DNA of 64,000 nucleotides. Origin: Qipengyuania proteolytica. GTDB taxonomy: Bacteria > Pseudomonadota > Alphaproteobacteria > Sphingomonadales > Sphingomonadaceae. Positions 57,048 through 64,000 of this stretch are shown here, one piece after another. The notes under the pieces were generated by a model. It was not told the DNA's origin and searched no databases. It saw nothing but the letters and a program-made list of their open reading frames with translations. How positions within the stretch are numbered: the stretch's first letter is position 1; each line of letters starts with the position of its first letter. The position numbers and the translations under genes were made by a program. The DNA is taken from NCBI RefSeq assembly GCF_019711565.1, contig NZ_JAIGNN010000002.1:124001-188000 (forward strand), written 5' to 3'.

Positions 57048-57502
57048 CAGGCGCAGCTGCGCTTTTTCGCCGGCTTCGGAGCGGTCGTAGCGAATTCGCC
57101 CGGCGTCAATTCATTGTCGCCGTCGTTGTCGGCTCCTTCGAACTTGTCGACCGTCGCCACCGCCCATTCCTCGAAATCGAGGAGGTTGTTGCCGTCCTTG
57201 TCGAGTTTGCGGAAGGCATCGCTGCGGGTGGAGAGCATTTCCGTGCGGGTGATGCGCCAATCGCGATTGCGGTCGTAGCGGAAGAAGCGCTGCTGCTCGC
57301 GCGTCAGCTCGGTTGCCTGGGGCGGTTCGGGCCCGATAGCGTCACCCGGTGCGACCGGCGGGGTATCGGGTAGCGGTACAGCGGATTCCGTGGCCAGCGG
57401 CGGAGGCGCACCTTGTTCGACTTCGGCCCTGCCCTGCCACCAGAACAGCCCCAGACCGACAAGGCCAAGGGTCGCCACACTGCCGAGAACCAGACCTTTC
57501 AC
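57044..57502 (-). CDS. EF-hand calcium-binding membrane protein
   Basis: A 152-aa protein with an N-terminal membrane anchor ([20 protein letters not shown]), a Pro-rich linker and three EF-hand loops: [12 protein letters not shown] (77-88), [12 protein letters not shown] (101-112) and [12 protein letters not shown] (125-136). The last two have good calcium ligands. The C terminus KKRSCAC carries two cysteines. Calcium sensing in the periplasm is probable; the partner is unknown. Confidence 0.82.
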   Translation of the reverse strand: MKGLVLGSVATLGLVGLGLFWWQGRAEVEQGAPPPLATESAVPLPDTPPVAPGDAIGPEPPQATELTREQQRFFRYDRNRDWRITRTEMLSTRSDAFRKLDKDGNNLLDFEEWAVATVDKFEGADNDGDNELTPGEFATTAPKPAKKRSCAC

Positions 57503-57532
57503 GCTGCGACTCCCTGATTTTAAACGTGTCTT

Positions 57533-58186
57533 CTAGCGGCCGAACAGCCCGGCGCGCAATGCAACCAATGCGCCCGCCCGGTCTGCCAGCAAGGGCGCTC
57601 CGCCGGCAGCGAACGAGCGCCGCGCGAGACGATCGAGGATCGCGAGCGGGCGCAACGGCCGCGACAAACGAGGATCGTCATCGGGCATGCCCCGCGCCAA
57701 TTCCAGGACGCTTGCACGTTCGCCCGGCTCAGAGAGCCCCGCGAGGAGGTCGGCGACCGCCCAGCGTCCGGCAGCGTGCCTGACCGCAGTTCTTTCGTCC
57801 GGTGCGCCGATCGCCCCTGCGAGCGCGAGCCAAGCCTCTTCGCGTCCGAGGCTCAAGCTAGCTATCGAGTCCATCTCGAGCCCGTCAGACAGCAGGATGG
57901 CTTCCCATCCGTCGACCAGCGGCACAAGGCGGACGGCGAGCGGCCCGAAAGCCATTGCGATCGCGTCGAGTAACGGATTGCCGAGGGGGCGGCCGGATGC
58001 TTCCGCGGACAATGCGTCGCGCCACCATGCCAGACGCAATTGCCCGACAATTGGCTCGCTCGCCACGGCAACTGCGCGGGCAAGCTGACGATCGAGGGTC
58101 AAGAAGGACGCAAAAGCGTCGCGATCGGCCATTCCGGCATAGCCGATCGCGACGCGCGCCTCGGGCGGCAAGTCTTCGTCCGTCAT
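57533..58186 (-). CDS. Squalene/phytoene synthase-like protein
   Basis: A 217-aa, all-helical protein. The segment GQLRLAWWRDAL near residue 47 matches the squalene/phytoene synthase fold, but the two Asp-rich (DXXXD) motifs are absent, so catalysis is doubtful. It is similar to NDUFAF6-type assembly factors. ATG 58186 is chosen over upstream starts because homology begins there. Confidence 0.68.
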   Translation of the reverse strand: MTDEDLPPEARVAIGYAGMADRDAFASFLTLDRQLARAVAVASEPIVGQLRLAWWRDALSAEASGRPLGNPLLDAIAMAFGPLAVRLVPLVDGWEAILLSDGLEMDSIASLSLGREEAWLALAGAIGAPDERTAVRHAAGRWAVADLLAGLSEPGERASVLELARGMPDDDPRLSRPLRPLAILDRLARRSFAAGGAPLLADRAGALVALRAGLFGR

Positions 58187-58229
58187 GCTGGCCGGGCCAC
58201 GCTGTCCATCGCGCAGCCTATGGCGCAGA

Positions 58230-58634
58230 TCAGGCCTGGACGAAAGCCCGGCGCGTCGAGCGCACGGGGATTGCTCCGAGGTTGAAGAAAACGAGATTGA
58301 TCGAATAGCTGCCGGTGCCGGTGAGGTCGACGTAGTCGCGCCCATCGGTCGAGGTGCCATGGCTAATCGCCAGCTGCGCCGAACCGAAAGTCTTCGCGGT
58401 CAGCAGAGAGTTTTCGAAATTGGTCGTCAGCTGCGTGTCGTCCGGTGTCGGCCACAGGATGGCAGAGCGCGCGGTCTCATCGATCGCGGCAGCCATCGAA
58501 TTCTTGAAATACAGGTAGATGCCGAAATTCATGCAGCCGAGGATCAGGACGAGCGCGACCGGTATCGCGAGGCCGAACTCGACCGCGGCAGCGCCCCTGC
58601 TATTGCGAAGGATATTCCTGAACCGTCCCATCAT
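58230..58634 (-). CDS. TadE-like pseudopilin (1)
   Basis: A 134-aa TadE-family minor pilin with the processing-type N terminus SRGAAAVEFGLAIPVALVLIL (Glu five residues past the small residue), a membrane helix and a periplasmic domain. It belongs to Flp/Tad pilus loci. The ATG overlaps the stop of TadE (2). The tad secretion genes are not in the window. Confidence 0.85.
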   Translation of the reverse strand: MMGRFRNILRNSRGAAAVEFGLAIPVALVLILGCMNFGIYLYFKNSMAAAIDETARSAILWPTPDDTQLTTNFENSLLTAKTFGSAQLAISHGTSTDGRDYVDLTGTGSYSINLVFFNLGAIPVRSTRRAFVQA

Positions 58635-59092
58635 TTCACCTGCAAAGTGACCTTGCCCGTGCTCGTGAATTGCTTCACGTAATTGGCATATCCGGGAATG
58701 TTTAGGATTGGGTTATAGACCTTCTTGACCTCGATCTGCATGAACTTGGTTTCGGTCGCGCCCGTCAATTGCCCTACGCAAGTTGGCGACATGACCTTGA
58801 CGCCGTTGCATTCGGTCCAGGTATCCACCGTGATGTCGGTCACGGGAACGGCGCTACCTTCGTTGACGCGCAGTTTGACCTCCGCGTCCAGCGGCACATT
58901 CTCCATCTCCGACATGACATAGTCGCCGCCGATCTGTGCGTACTGCTGGACCTGGAGCTTGTGCACGAAGCCGAGCGCCACATCGATGCCGGCCAAAGCC
59001 ATCGTAAGCAGCACAGGGGTCGCAAGAGCGAGCTCGACGGTTGCCGTACCGCGCGTCTCGCGCGCGAGGCGGTTTTTCAGCGCGCGGATCAT
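58631..59092 (-). CDS. TadE-like pseudopilin (2)
   Basis: A 153-aa TadE-family protein (ETRGTATVELALATPVLLTMALA) with a C-terminal periplasmic domain. It is homologous to the adjacent TadE (1), suggesting a local duplication. It is coupled on both sides by ATGA overlaps. Confidence 0.83.
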   Translation of the reverse strand: MIRALKNRLARETRGTATVELALATPVLLTMALAGIDVALGFVHKLQVQQYAQIGGDYVMSEMENVPLDAEVKLRVNEGSAVPVTDITVDTWTECNGVKVMSPTCVGQLTGATETKFMQIEVKKVYNPILNIPGYANYVKQFTSTGKVTLQVK

Positions 59093-60348
59093 TGGCGGAG
59101 CCTCAGCACTTCTTCGCCCGAATAGGAGACGACGCCGCGTCCCGAGGGGCAGGAGTTGGAGACCGAGGTGCTGCCGGTGAAGGTAACATACCAGGCGATG
59201 ATCTGGAGGCAGTCCGTGGTCATGCCGCTGTTGCCGCTGAAAGCAACTTCCGTGCTCGGGGCGTAGATCGCGCCATCGAACTGCGACCTGCTGTCGCCCG
59301 TAATGAACATACGGGTGGTGTTGCTGAACGGCGTGCGGCTGTCCTGGTGCATCAGGATGCCGGCATAGGTCCCCGTCGAAGGCGAAGTCAGCTGTACGGT
59401 CGATGTGCCTTGCGCGCTGAAAGTCCCGATCTTGCTCGAGTTGAACGGGGATGCCGTGTTGGTGAACACGAGGGTGACTTCGTTCCCGATAACTGTCGCG
59501 TTACCGCCGATGCTCAGCCCCTTTTCACCCAGGTAATAGGTCCCCGGAGACAAGGTGATTTTGGCATTGGCCTGCACCTGTATGCCCTTGTAGCAACCAG
59601 GTGTCAGGGGGGGGTTATTGGTCCCCGAGATCAGCGGCCAGTTGCTGCATACCTCGTTTGGATCCGTGATGACCCCGGCATAGGGATCGGCTTCCGCGAC
59701 GACGCCATTGTTGATCGCGGTCGTCCCGGAAATGCGGTTGCCTTCGTTGACGGTGCCGACAGCCGACAACGCGCCTGCGTTGATCGACCCGGTGGCAGTA
59801 GCGTCGAAATTGCTGTTCGACTGCATCCCGCAGTTCATGTTGACCGAGGCGGCGCCGGTGATCGACATGGCGATCCCGGACGGGGCAAGTGCGACCATGC
59901 AGTTCGCGACTTCGCTGGACGCCTGCGCCACTGCTTCCACCCGGATGACGGGGGTGGTCGGCAGGAACAGGCTCGAGAATGGCAGCTTCTGGCTGGTGGA
60001 GAGAACCACTCGGACCATGCCCTGCTGTCCCGCGAAGGTGCCGGCCGTAGGCGGCGTTTCGACCGCCACGATCGTGTAGGCGTGCTGCGTGTTGTAGCCG
60101 AGGACCTTGCGGACGGCTGCGTTCACCCTTTCGGCATTACCGCTGTTCTTGAGCTCGAGCCCGCCGGCCATCGCGGCGGAGTCAGCGGCACTGCGCAGGT
60201 CGCGCTTCCAGCTGATCCACTGTGCCGCATCCACGGCAAGGCCAAGCGTCCCGATCAGCGGGATCATGGACAGGCCCATCAGGGTGAGCACGTTTCCGCT
60301 GCGGTCATCGCGGACTTCGCGCAGGAGGCTCTTCAAACGATCGAACAT
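59089..60348 (-). CDS. TadG-like pilus protein without vWA domain
   Basis: A 419-aa protein. The Tad N terminus (RDDRSGNVLTLMGLSMIPLI) carries a membrane helix and WKRDLRSAADSAAMAGG. The remainder is Ser/Thr/Asn/Gly-rich, with beta-helix-like repeats (IQVQANAKITLSPGTYYLG). The von Willebrand factor domain usual in TadG is not seen. ATG 60348 with AGGAATGG is preferred, though ATG 60375 is possible. It ends overlapping TadE (2). Confidence 0.8.
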   Translation of the reverse strand: MFDRLKSLLREVRDDRSGNVLTLMGLSMIPLIGTLGLAVDAAQWISWKRDLRSAADSAAMAGGLELKNSGNAERVNAAVRKVLGYNTQHAYTIVAVETPPTAGTFAGQQGMVRVVLSTSQKLPFSSLFLPTTPVIRVEAVAQASSEVANCMVALAPSGIAMSITGAASVNMNCGMQSNSNFDATATGSINAGALSAVGTVNEGNRISGTTAINNGVVAEADPYAGVITDPNEVCSNWPLISGTNNPPLTPGCYKGIQVQANAKITLSPGTYYLGEKGLSIGGNATVIGNEVTLVFTNTASPFNSSKIGTFSAQGTSTVQLTSPSTGTYAGILMHQDSRTPFSNTTRMFITGDSRSQFDGAIYAPSTEVAFSGNSGMTTDCLQIIAWYVTFTGSTSVSNSCPSGRGVVSYSGEEVLRLRQ

Positions 60349-60421
60349 ATAACCATTCCTATGGCTCTGGCTCATCCCGCCTTATGCCGTCAGCGTGTGA
60401 GAACGACGTAAAACATCATGC

Positions 60422-60436
60422 TTAAAGGGAGGTAAA
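60422..60436. promoter_or_regulatory. Near-CtrA site upstream of the tad genes
   Basis: TTAA-N7-TAAA is one mismatch from the CtrA full site TTAA-N7-TTAA. It lies about 75 bases upstream of tadG on the minus strand and overlaps the Shine-Dalgarno of a small plus-strand ORF. CtrA control of pili is known in related bacteria; this is inferred. Confidence 0.3.
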
Positions 60437-60437
60437 A

Positions 60438-60512
60438 ATGCACATTTTACACCCACATATTGTCGCCTATTTTCAAGGCCTTCAGGCCCGTAAGGCTCGC
60501 GTTAACGATTAG
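60438..60512 (+). CDS. 24-codon ORF with very strong Shine-Dalgarno
   Basis: AAGGGAGGTAAAA directly precedes an ATG that opens 24 codons (MHILHPHIVAYFQGLQARKARVND, given here as 20 or fewer per run: MHILHPHIVAYF then QGLQARKARVND). The Shine-Dalgarno is the strongest non-annotated one in the window. The peptide has a hydrophobic middle and basic end. It may be a leader peptide, a small protein or a start site of decayed sequence; no homolog is recognised. Confidence 0.4.
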   Translation: MHILHPHIVAYFQGLQARKARVND

Positions 60513-60523
60513 ATCGGTCTGGT

Positions 60524-60555
60524 AGGAATTAGCCATTACGTGGCCCAATCCTGCC
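60524..60555 (+). repeat. Copy B of the ~30-bp repeat (first copy at 13466-13494)
   Basis: AGGAATTAGCCATTACGTGG... repeats the proS start region with small indels. It sits in the 325-base interval between tadG (to 60348) and pdhB (from 60674), which also holds the small ORF and the terminator below. Confidence 0.6.
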
Positions 60556-60605
60556 TATCAAAAGACACATGCGACGTCTGGCAAACGTCCCCTGCGCGCA
60601 ACGAA

Positions 60606-60638
60606 AAACCCCCTCACCGGAATGCGGCGAGGGGGTTT
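60606..60638 (-). terminator. Rho-independent terminator of pdhAB
   Basis: AAACCCCCTC (60606-60615) pairs with GAGGGGGTTT (60629-60638), with CCG/CGG inside. On the minus strand GGTTTTTCG follows, giving a U-run. It lies about 35 bases past the pdhB stop. The hairpin is nearly symmetrical, so it could act both ways. Confidence 0.82.
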
Positions 60639-60673
60639 CTTGACTTGTCGGCGTGGCCTGGAAGCCGCCGCGA

Positions 60674-62062
60674 TCAGTCGCGGTAACAGACTTTCTTGGC
60701 CGCCTTCACGATCCGCGGCGTGTCGATCAGCGCCAGCTTTTCGAGATTGGCAGCATAGGGCAGCGGGACGTCCTCGTCGCACACGCGAGTGACCGGCGCA
60801 TCGAGGTGGTCGAAGCCCTCCTCCATGCAGATCGCGATGATCTCGGAGGCAATCGAGCAGGTCGGCCACCCTTCTTCGGCGATGACCAGGCGATTGGTCT
60901 TGGCGAGCGAGGTCAGGATCGCCTTCTTGTCGAGCGGGCGTAGTGTGCGCAGGTCGATGACTTCGGCATCGATGCCCTCGCCCGCCAGCTCCTCGGCCGC
61001 TTCCAGTGCGAGGCTCACCGCGATCGAATAGGCGACGATGGTCACGTCCGACCCCTCGCGCATGATCCGCGCCTTGCCGATCGGGAGCACGTAATCGTCC
61101 ATGTCGGGCACGTCGAAGCTGCGGCCGTAGACTAGCTCGTTCTCGAGGAAGACTACCGGATCCTCGCAGCGGATCGCGGCCTTCATCAGGCCCTTGGCGT
61201 CCGCCGCGTCATAGGGCGCAATCACGATCAGGCCGGGCACGCTGGCATACCACGGACCGTAATTCTGGCTGTGCTGGGCGCCGACGCGGCTCGCCGCGCC
61301 ATTGGGGCCGCGGAACACGACCGGGCAGCGCATCTGGCCGCCCGACATGTAATTGGTCTTGGCCGCCGAGTTGATGATGTGGTCGATCGCCTGCATGGCG
61401 AAATTGAACGTCATGAATTCGACGATCGGACGCAGCCCGCCCATCGCCGCGCCCGCGCCGATGCCGGCAAAGCCGTATTCGGTGATCGGCGTGTCGATGA
61501 CGCGCTTGGGGCCGAATTCGTCGAGCAGGCCTTGAGTGACCTTGTAGGCGCCCTGGTACTGCGCCACTTCCTCGCCCATCACGAAGACCCGCTCGTCACG
61601 CCGCATTTCCTCGGCCATCCCGTCGCGCAGTGCTTCGCGGACACTGGTGGAGGTAAAGCTGGTACCTTCCGGAACGTCCGGATCGCGGACGTCGGTCTTG
61701 CGGACCGGCTTGGTGATCTCGGCCTCGCTCTCGGCGCGTCCGACATCCTTGCCCTCGCCCGGAACGTCTACGACCGGAGCAGCCTCGGTGCTTTCGGCGG
61801 CTGCGGCAGAGGCATCTTCGCCCTCGCCCGCCAGCATGGCGATCACGGTGCCGACCTTCACGCCTTCGGTGCCCTCTTCGACCATGATCTTGCCGAGCGT
61901 GCCTTCATCGACCGCCTCGAATTCCATCGTCGCCTTGTCGGTCTCGATCTCGGCGATGATGTCGCCGATCTCGATCGTATCACCCTCGGCCTTGAGCCAC
62001 TTGGCGAGCGTGCCCTCTTCCATGGTGGGCGACAGGGCGGGCATCTTGAGTTCGATAGCCAT
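60674..62062 (-). CDS. pdhB: Pyruvate dehydrogenase E1 beta with lipoyl domain
   Basis: A 462-aa E1-beta. An N-terminal lipoyl domain ([11 protein letters not shown], Lys43) is fused through an acidic linker to the E1-beta fold (about residues 130-462), as in other alphaproteobacteria. With E1-alpha it decarboxylates pyruvate and acetylates the lipoyl arm. Its lipoyl domain is very similar to that of PdhC at 19.4 kb. It follows pdhA by three bases. Confidence 0.96.
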   Translation of the reverse strand: MAIELKMPALSPTMEEGTLAKWLKAEGDTIEIGDIIAEIETDKATMEFEAVDEGTLGKIMVEEGTEGVKVGTVIAMLAGEGEDASAAAAESTEAAPVVDVPGEGKDVGRAESEAEITKPVRKTDVRDPDVPEGTSFTSTSVREALRDGMAEEMRRDERVFVMGEEVAQYQGAYKVTQGLLDEFGPKRVIDTPITEYGFAGIGAGAAMGGLRPIVEFMTFNFAMQAIDHIINSAAKTNYMSGGQMRCPVVFRGPNGAASRVGAQHSQNYGPWYASVPGLIVIAPYDAADAKGLMKAAIRCEDPVVFLENELVYGRSFDVPDMDDYVLPIGKARIMREGSDVTIVAYSIAVSLALEAAEELAGEGIDAEVIDLRTLRPLDKKAILTSLAKTNRLVIAEEGWPTCSIASEIIAICMEEGFDHLDAPVTRVCDEDVPLPYAANLEKLALIDTPRIVKAAKKVCYRD

Positions 62063-62065
62063 GGC

Positions 62066-63142
62066 TCAATACTCCTCCACCAGAACATCGGTGTAGAGTT
62101 CGGCAGCCTCAGGCTCGGGCGAGTTTTCGGCGAAGTCCGCCGCTTCGCTCACCACCTTGCGGATGTCCTTGTCGATCGCCTTCAAATCGTCCTCGTTGCT
62201 GCCATTCTCGAGCAGGACCTTCTTGAGTCCCTCGATCGGATCCTTGTGTTCGCGCACGTCCTGCACTTCCTCGCGCGTGCGATACTTGGCGGGGTCGGAC
62301 ATCGAGTGCCCGCGGTAGCGATAGGTCTCGCATTCCATCAGCACCGGCCCCTTGCCCTCGCGCACATGGGCGAAGGCGATTTCGGCCGCCTGGCGCACTT
62401 CGAGCACGTCCATGCCGTTGACCTTCATGCCCGGGATACGGAACGCGGTACCTCGGCGGTAGAACTCGGTCTCGGCCGAGCTGCGCCCGACCGCGGTTCC
62501 CATGGCGTACTGGTTGTTCTCGACGACGAACACGATCGGCAGCTTCCAGAGAGCGGCCATATTGAAGGTCTCGTAGACTTGCCCCTGGTTCGCCGCGCCG
62601 TCGCCGAAGTAAGCAAGACACAACCCGCCGTCGTTGTTGTACTGGTGAGCGAGCGCAAGGCCGCCGCCGAGCGAAACCTGCGCACCGACGATGCCGTGGC
62701 CGCCGTAGAATTTATGCTCGGTCGAGAACATGTGCATCGACCCGCCCTTGCCCTTCGAGATGCCCGCCTCACGGCCCGTCAGTTCGGCCATGATGACCTT
62801 GGGATCGATGCCGTAGGCCAGCATGTGGCCATGGTCGCGATAGCCGGTGATGACGCTGTCGAGCCCTTCGGTCAGTGCCGATTGCAGGCCGACGGCAACC
62901 GCTTCCTGCCCGATGTAAAGGTGGCAGAAGCCGCCGATGAGGCCGAGGCCGTAGAGCTGGCCGGCGCGTTCCTCGAAGCGGCGGATGAGCAGCATTTGCT
63001 CGTAGAAGCTCTGCATCTGCTCCGTGCTGGCATCGTAGCGCTTCTTCTTGTCGAGCGCGTCCTGCAGCGAATGGAGGACGAAGTCGGTATCCTCAGCGGG
63101 CGACTTCGTTGCTGTCTTCTTGCTCCGGGGGGCTTTGGCCAA
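62066..63142 (-). CDS. pdhA: Pyruvate dehydrogenase E1 alpha
   Basis: A 358-aa E1-alpha. Thiamine-diphosphate motif region GDGAANQGQVYETFNMAALW near residue 190 and the phosphoserine-loop segment YRYRGHSMSDPAKYRTREE are clear. It has an N-terminal basic Pro/Lys tail. The start is TTG at 63142 with AGGATAGGA upstream. It forms the E1 heterotetramer with PdhB; E2/E3 genes are at 19.4-22.7 kb. Confidence 0.96.
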   Translation of the reverse strand: MAKAPRSKKTATKSPAEDTDFVLHSLQDALDKKKRYDASTEQMQSFYEQMLLIRRFEERAGQLYGLGLIGGFCHLYIGQEAVAVGLQSALTEGLDSVITGYRDHGHMLAYGIDPKVIMAELTGREAGISKGKGGSMHMFSTEHKFYGGHGIVGAQVSLGGGLALAHQYNNDGGLCLAYFGDGAANQGQVYETFNMAALWKLPIVFVVENNQYAMGTAVGRSSAETEFYRRGTAFRIPGMKVNGMDVLEVRQAAEIAFAHVREGKGPVLMECETYRYRGHSMSDPAKYRTREEVQDVREHKDPIEGLKKVLLENGSNEDDLKAIDKDIRKVVSEAADFAENSPEPEAAELYTDVLVEEY

Positions 63143-63185
63143 GACGTCCTATCCTTGTTCTTTCCAGGGAGGAATTTGCGCTGAG

Positions 63186-63215
63186 CCTATAGGCACAGCC
63201 GCGCATGGCGCGCAA
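63186..63215 (-). promoter_or_regulatory. Weak candidate promoter for pdhA
   Basis: On the minus strand TTGCGC (63215-63210) is followed after 17-18 bases by TATAGG within the palindrome CCTATAGG (63186-63193). It is plausible but the -35 match is poor. Confidence 0.3.
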
Positions 63216-63274
63216 CGGGGCGCACGCACATGCATACGAAAACCCTTACGGAATGCGAAAGTTTGACGAAGACC

Positions 63275-63589
63275 TCAGTCCTCGAGCTTGATGACGACCT
63301 CGTCCGGGTGAACGACGTTGAGCTGGCTCCGCAACAGCTCGCCAACCATGTCGGGGTCGGCATGATCCTGGTCCAGCAGGGCCACCCGATTTTGGAGCGC
63401 CGTGCGCTCTTTCTCGATTTCCGCCAGCTGTGCCTGACGCTGGTCGAGGAGGCGCAGGTTCTCGCTCCAGGCGAGCAGCCCGGAAGGTCCGGCAATGGCA
63501 ATTCCGCCCATCACTAGCAGTGCCGCGAGCGCGCCGTGCTGCCGCACGCGCCCGTTCTGAATCGCCGCCAATGATTTGCCCCGTCGCAT
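63275..63589 (-). CDS. ftsB: FtsB/DivIC family septum initiator
   Basis: A 104-aa bitopic protein. A membrane helix lies at about residues 20-42 (ALAALLVMGGIAIAGPSGLLA), then a coiled coil (LRLLDQRQAQLAEIEKERTA) and a short acidic tail. FtsB links FtsL and FtsQ in the divisome. Placement just upstream of pdhA is common in alphaproteobacteria. It ends 130 bases before pdhA. Confidence 0.85.
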   Translation of the reverse strand: MRRGKSLAAIQNGRVRQHGALAALLVMGGIAIAGPSGLLAWSENLRLLDQRQAQLAEIEKERTALQNRVALLDQDHADPDMVGELLRSQLNVVHPDEVVIKLED

Positions 63590-63668
63590 AAGCGCAGAGA
63601 ATCATAGTTACCCTTTGCGCGCAAGCACTAACGCGATGGGCCGTGCGAAAATCAGCAACCTTTCGATT

Positions 63669-64000
63669 TTACCTGCCGGTGTCGAGGAAATCCCGCGCCG
63701 AAAACTCCTCTGGCGCGGCGACTTCGACAACCGGATCGTCGCGATCGTCGAATTCGGTACGCAGGGCTCGGCTCATGACCGCGTGCATATCGTACAGGCA
63801 GGTAATGTAGGTCAGTTCGAGGATCTCGACATCGGAGAATTCGGCCTTGAGCTCGGCGAAGAGCGCGTCGGGAACCCGCCCGCGATGGGTGACGAGACGG
63901 TCGGCATAAGCCAGCACGAGACGCTCGCGCGCATCGAACAGGTCACTGGTCTGCCAGTGCGGCAGGGCAGCGATCTTGTTGTCGCCGACACCAAGACCGC
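63669..64000 (-). CDS. Carboxymuconolactone decarboxylase-like protein, partial
   Basis: The last ~110 residues of a protein whose start lies beyond the window. RLVLAYADRLVTHRGRVPD, ELTYITCLYDMHAVMSRALR and PEEFSARDFLDTGR match the CMD/AhpD-like superfamily, although the CxxC-H redox motif is not seen. Function is unknown. The reading frame is open to position 63998. Confidence 0.7.
   Translation of the reverse strand, partial: GLGVGDNKIAALPHWQTSDLFDARERLVLAYADRLVTHRGRVPDALFAELKAEFSDVEILELTYITCLYDMHAVMSRALRTEFDDRDDPVVEVAAPEEFSARDFLDTGR

Noticed and set aside
61271..63184. ~640-codon plus-strand frame across pdhAB
   Set aside because: Antisense shadow of pdhB and pdhA; no recognisable protein.
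1..64000. CRISPR array, prophage, transposon or defence island
   Set aside because: No regular repeat-spacer pattern, cas, integrase, transposase, or typical defence gene was found. Only the tRNA-Ser repeat hints at past integration.

Overview
This 64 kb window is high-GC chromosomal DNA from an alphaproteobacterium, most likely a sphingomonad close to the Erythrobacteraceae. The gene order dusB-ntrB-ntrC-ntrY-ntrX-hfq-hflX is alphaproteobacterial. The Hfq gene encodes two fused Hfq domains, a form I associate with Sphingomonadales. Both PDH E1-beta and E2 carry a lipoyl domain, prolyl-tRNA synthetase is the short type, and ispD and ispF are fused. Nearly all genes are core housekeeping genes, packed tightly with start/stop overlaps. 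I see no transposase, integrase, phage genes or CRISPR array.

Layout. 0.1-1.1 kb: HEXXH protein and copper chaperone. 1.2-4.4 kb: dnaK-dnaJ behind a clear RpoH-type promoter. 4.5-9.7 kb: MBL hydrolase, patatin-like lipase, radA, cvpA. 9.7-13.4 kb: Fe-S scaffold-like protein, MFS transporter, alr, phaR. 13.5-18.8 kb: proS, a frameshifted M28 peptidase, rnr. 18.8-22.7 kb: universal stress protein and the pdhC-lpd half of pyruvate dehydrogenase, with a small membrane protein and a thioesterase between. 22.7-26.2 kb: KefB-like antiporter, class IV aminotransferase, sulfotransferase. 26.3-26.7 kb: a small ORF and tRNA-Ser(UGA), whose 3' end is duplicated 121 bp away. 26.8-35.8 kb: a coupled series running from peptidoglycan enzymes (MltB-like, RlpA-like, D,D-carboxypeptidase) to tmk, holB, metG, tatD, an MBL protein and a small membrane protein, then mazG. 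35.8-45.0 kb (minus): the dusB-ntrBC-ntrYX-hfq-hflX nitrogen and RNA-regulation cluster. 45.1-51.0 kb: ispDF, cinA-like, ratA, lipA, carbonic anhydrase, NYN/LOTUS protein, TPR protein. 51.3-57.5 kb: gyrA, TauD-like dioxygenase, YhhN, trmFO, EF-hand protein. 57.5-60.3 kb (minus): a squalene-synthase-like protein and a TadE/TadE/TadG trio. 60.7-63.6 kb (minus): pdhB, pdhA, ftsB. 63.7-64.0 kb: a carboxymuconolactone-decarboxylase-like gene cut by the window edge.

Functional links. Pyruvate dehydrogenase is split over two loci (pdhC/lpd and pdhAB), with lipA for lipoylation between them. NtrBC and NtrYX share a cluster with Hfq and HflX. DnaK, DnaJ and the universal stress protein give stress capacity. 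The cell-wall enzymes sit upstream of DNA replication and translation genes in one long transcription unit.

The most notable points are the tandem-fused Hfq, a repeated convergent architecture in which two stop codons interlock in CTAG or CTAA, the tRNA-Ser direct repeat, an unannotated 24-codon ORF with a near-perfect Shine-Dalgarno sequence, an imperfect ~30 bp repeat shared between the proS start and the pdhB/tad intergenic region, and a probable CTG start. I found no convincing new multi-gene defence or mobile system.
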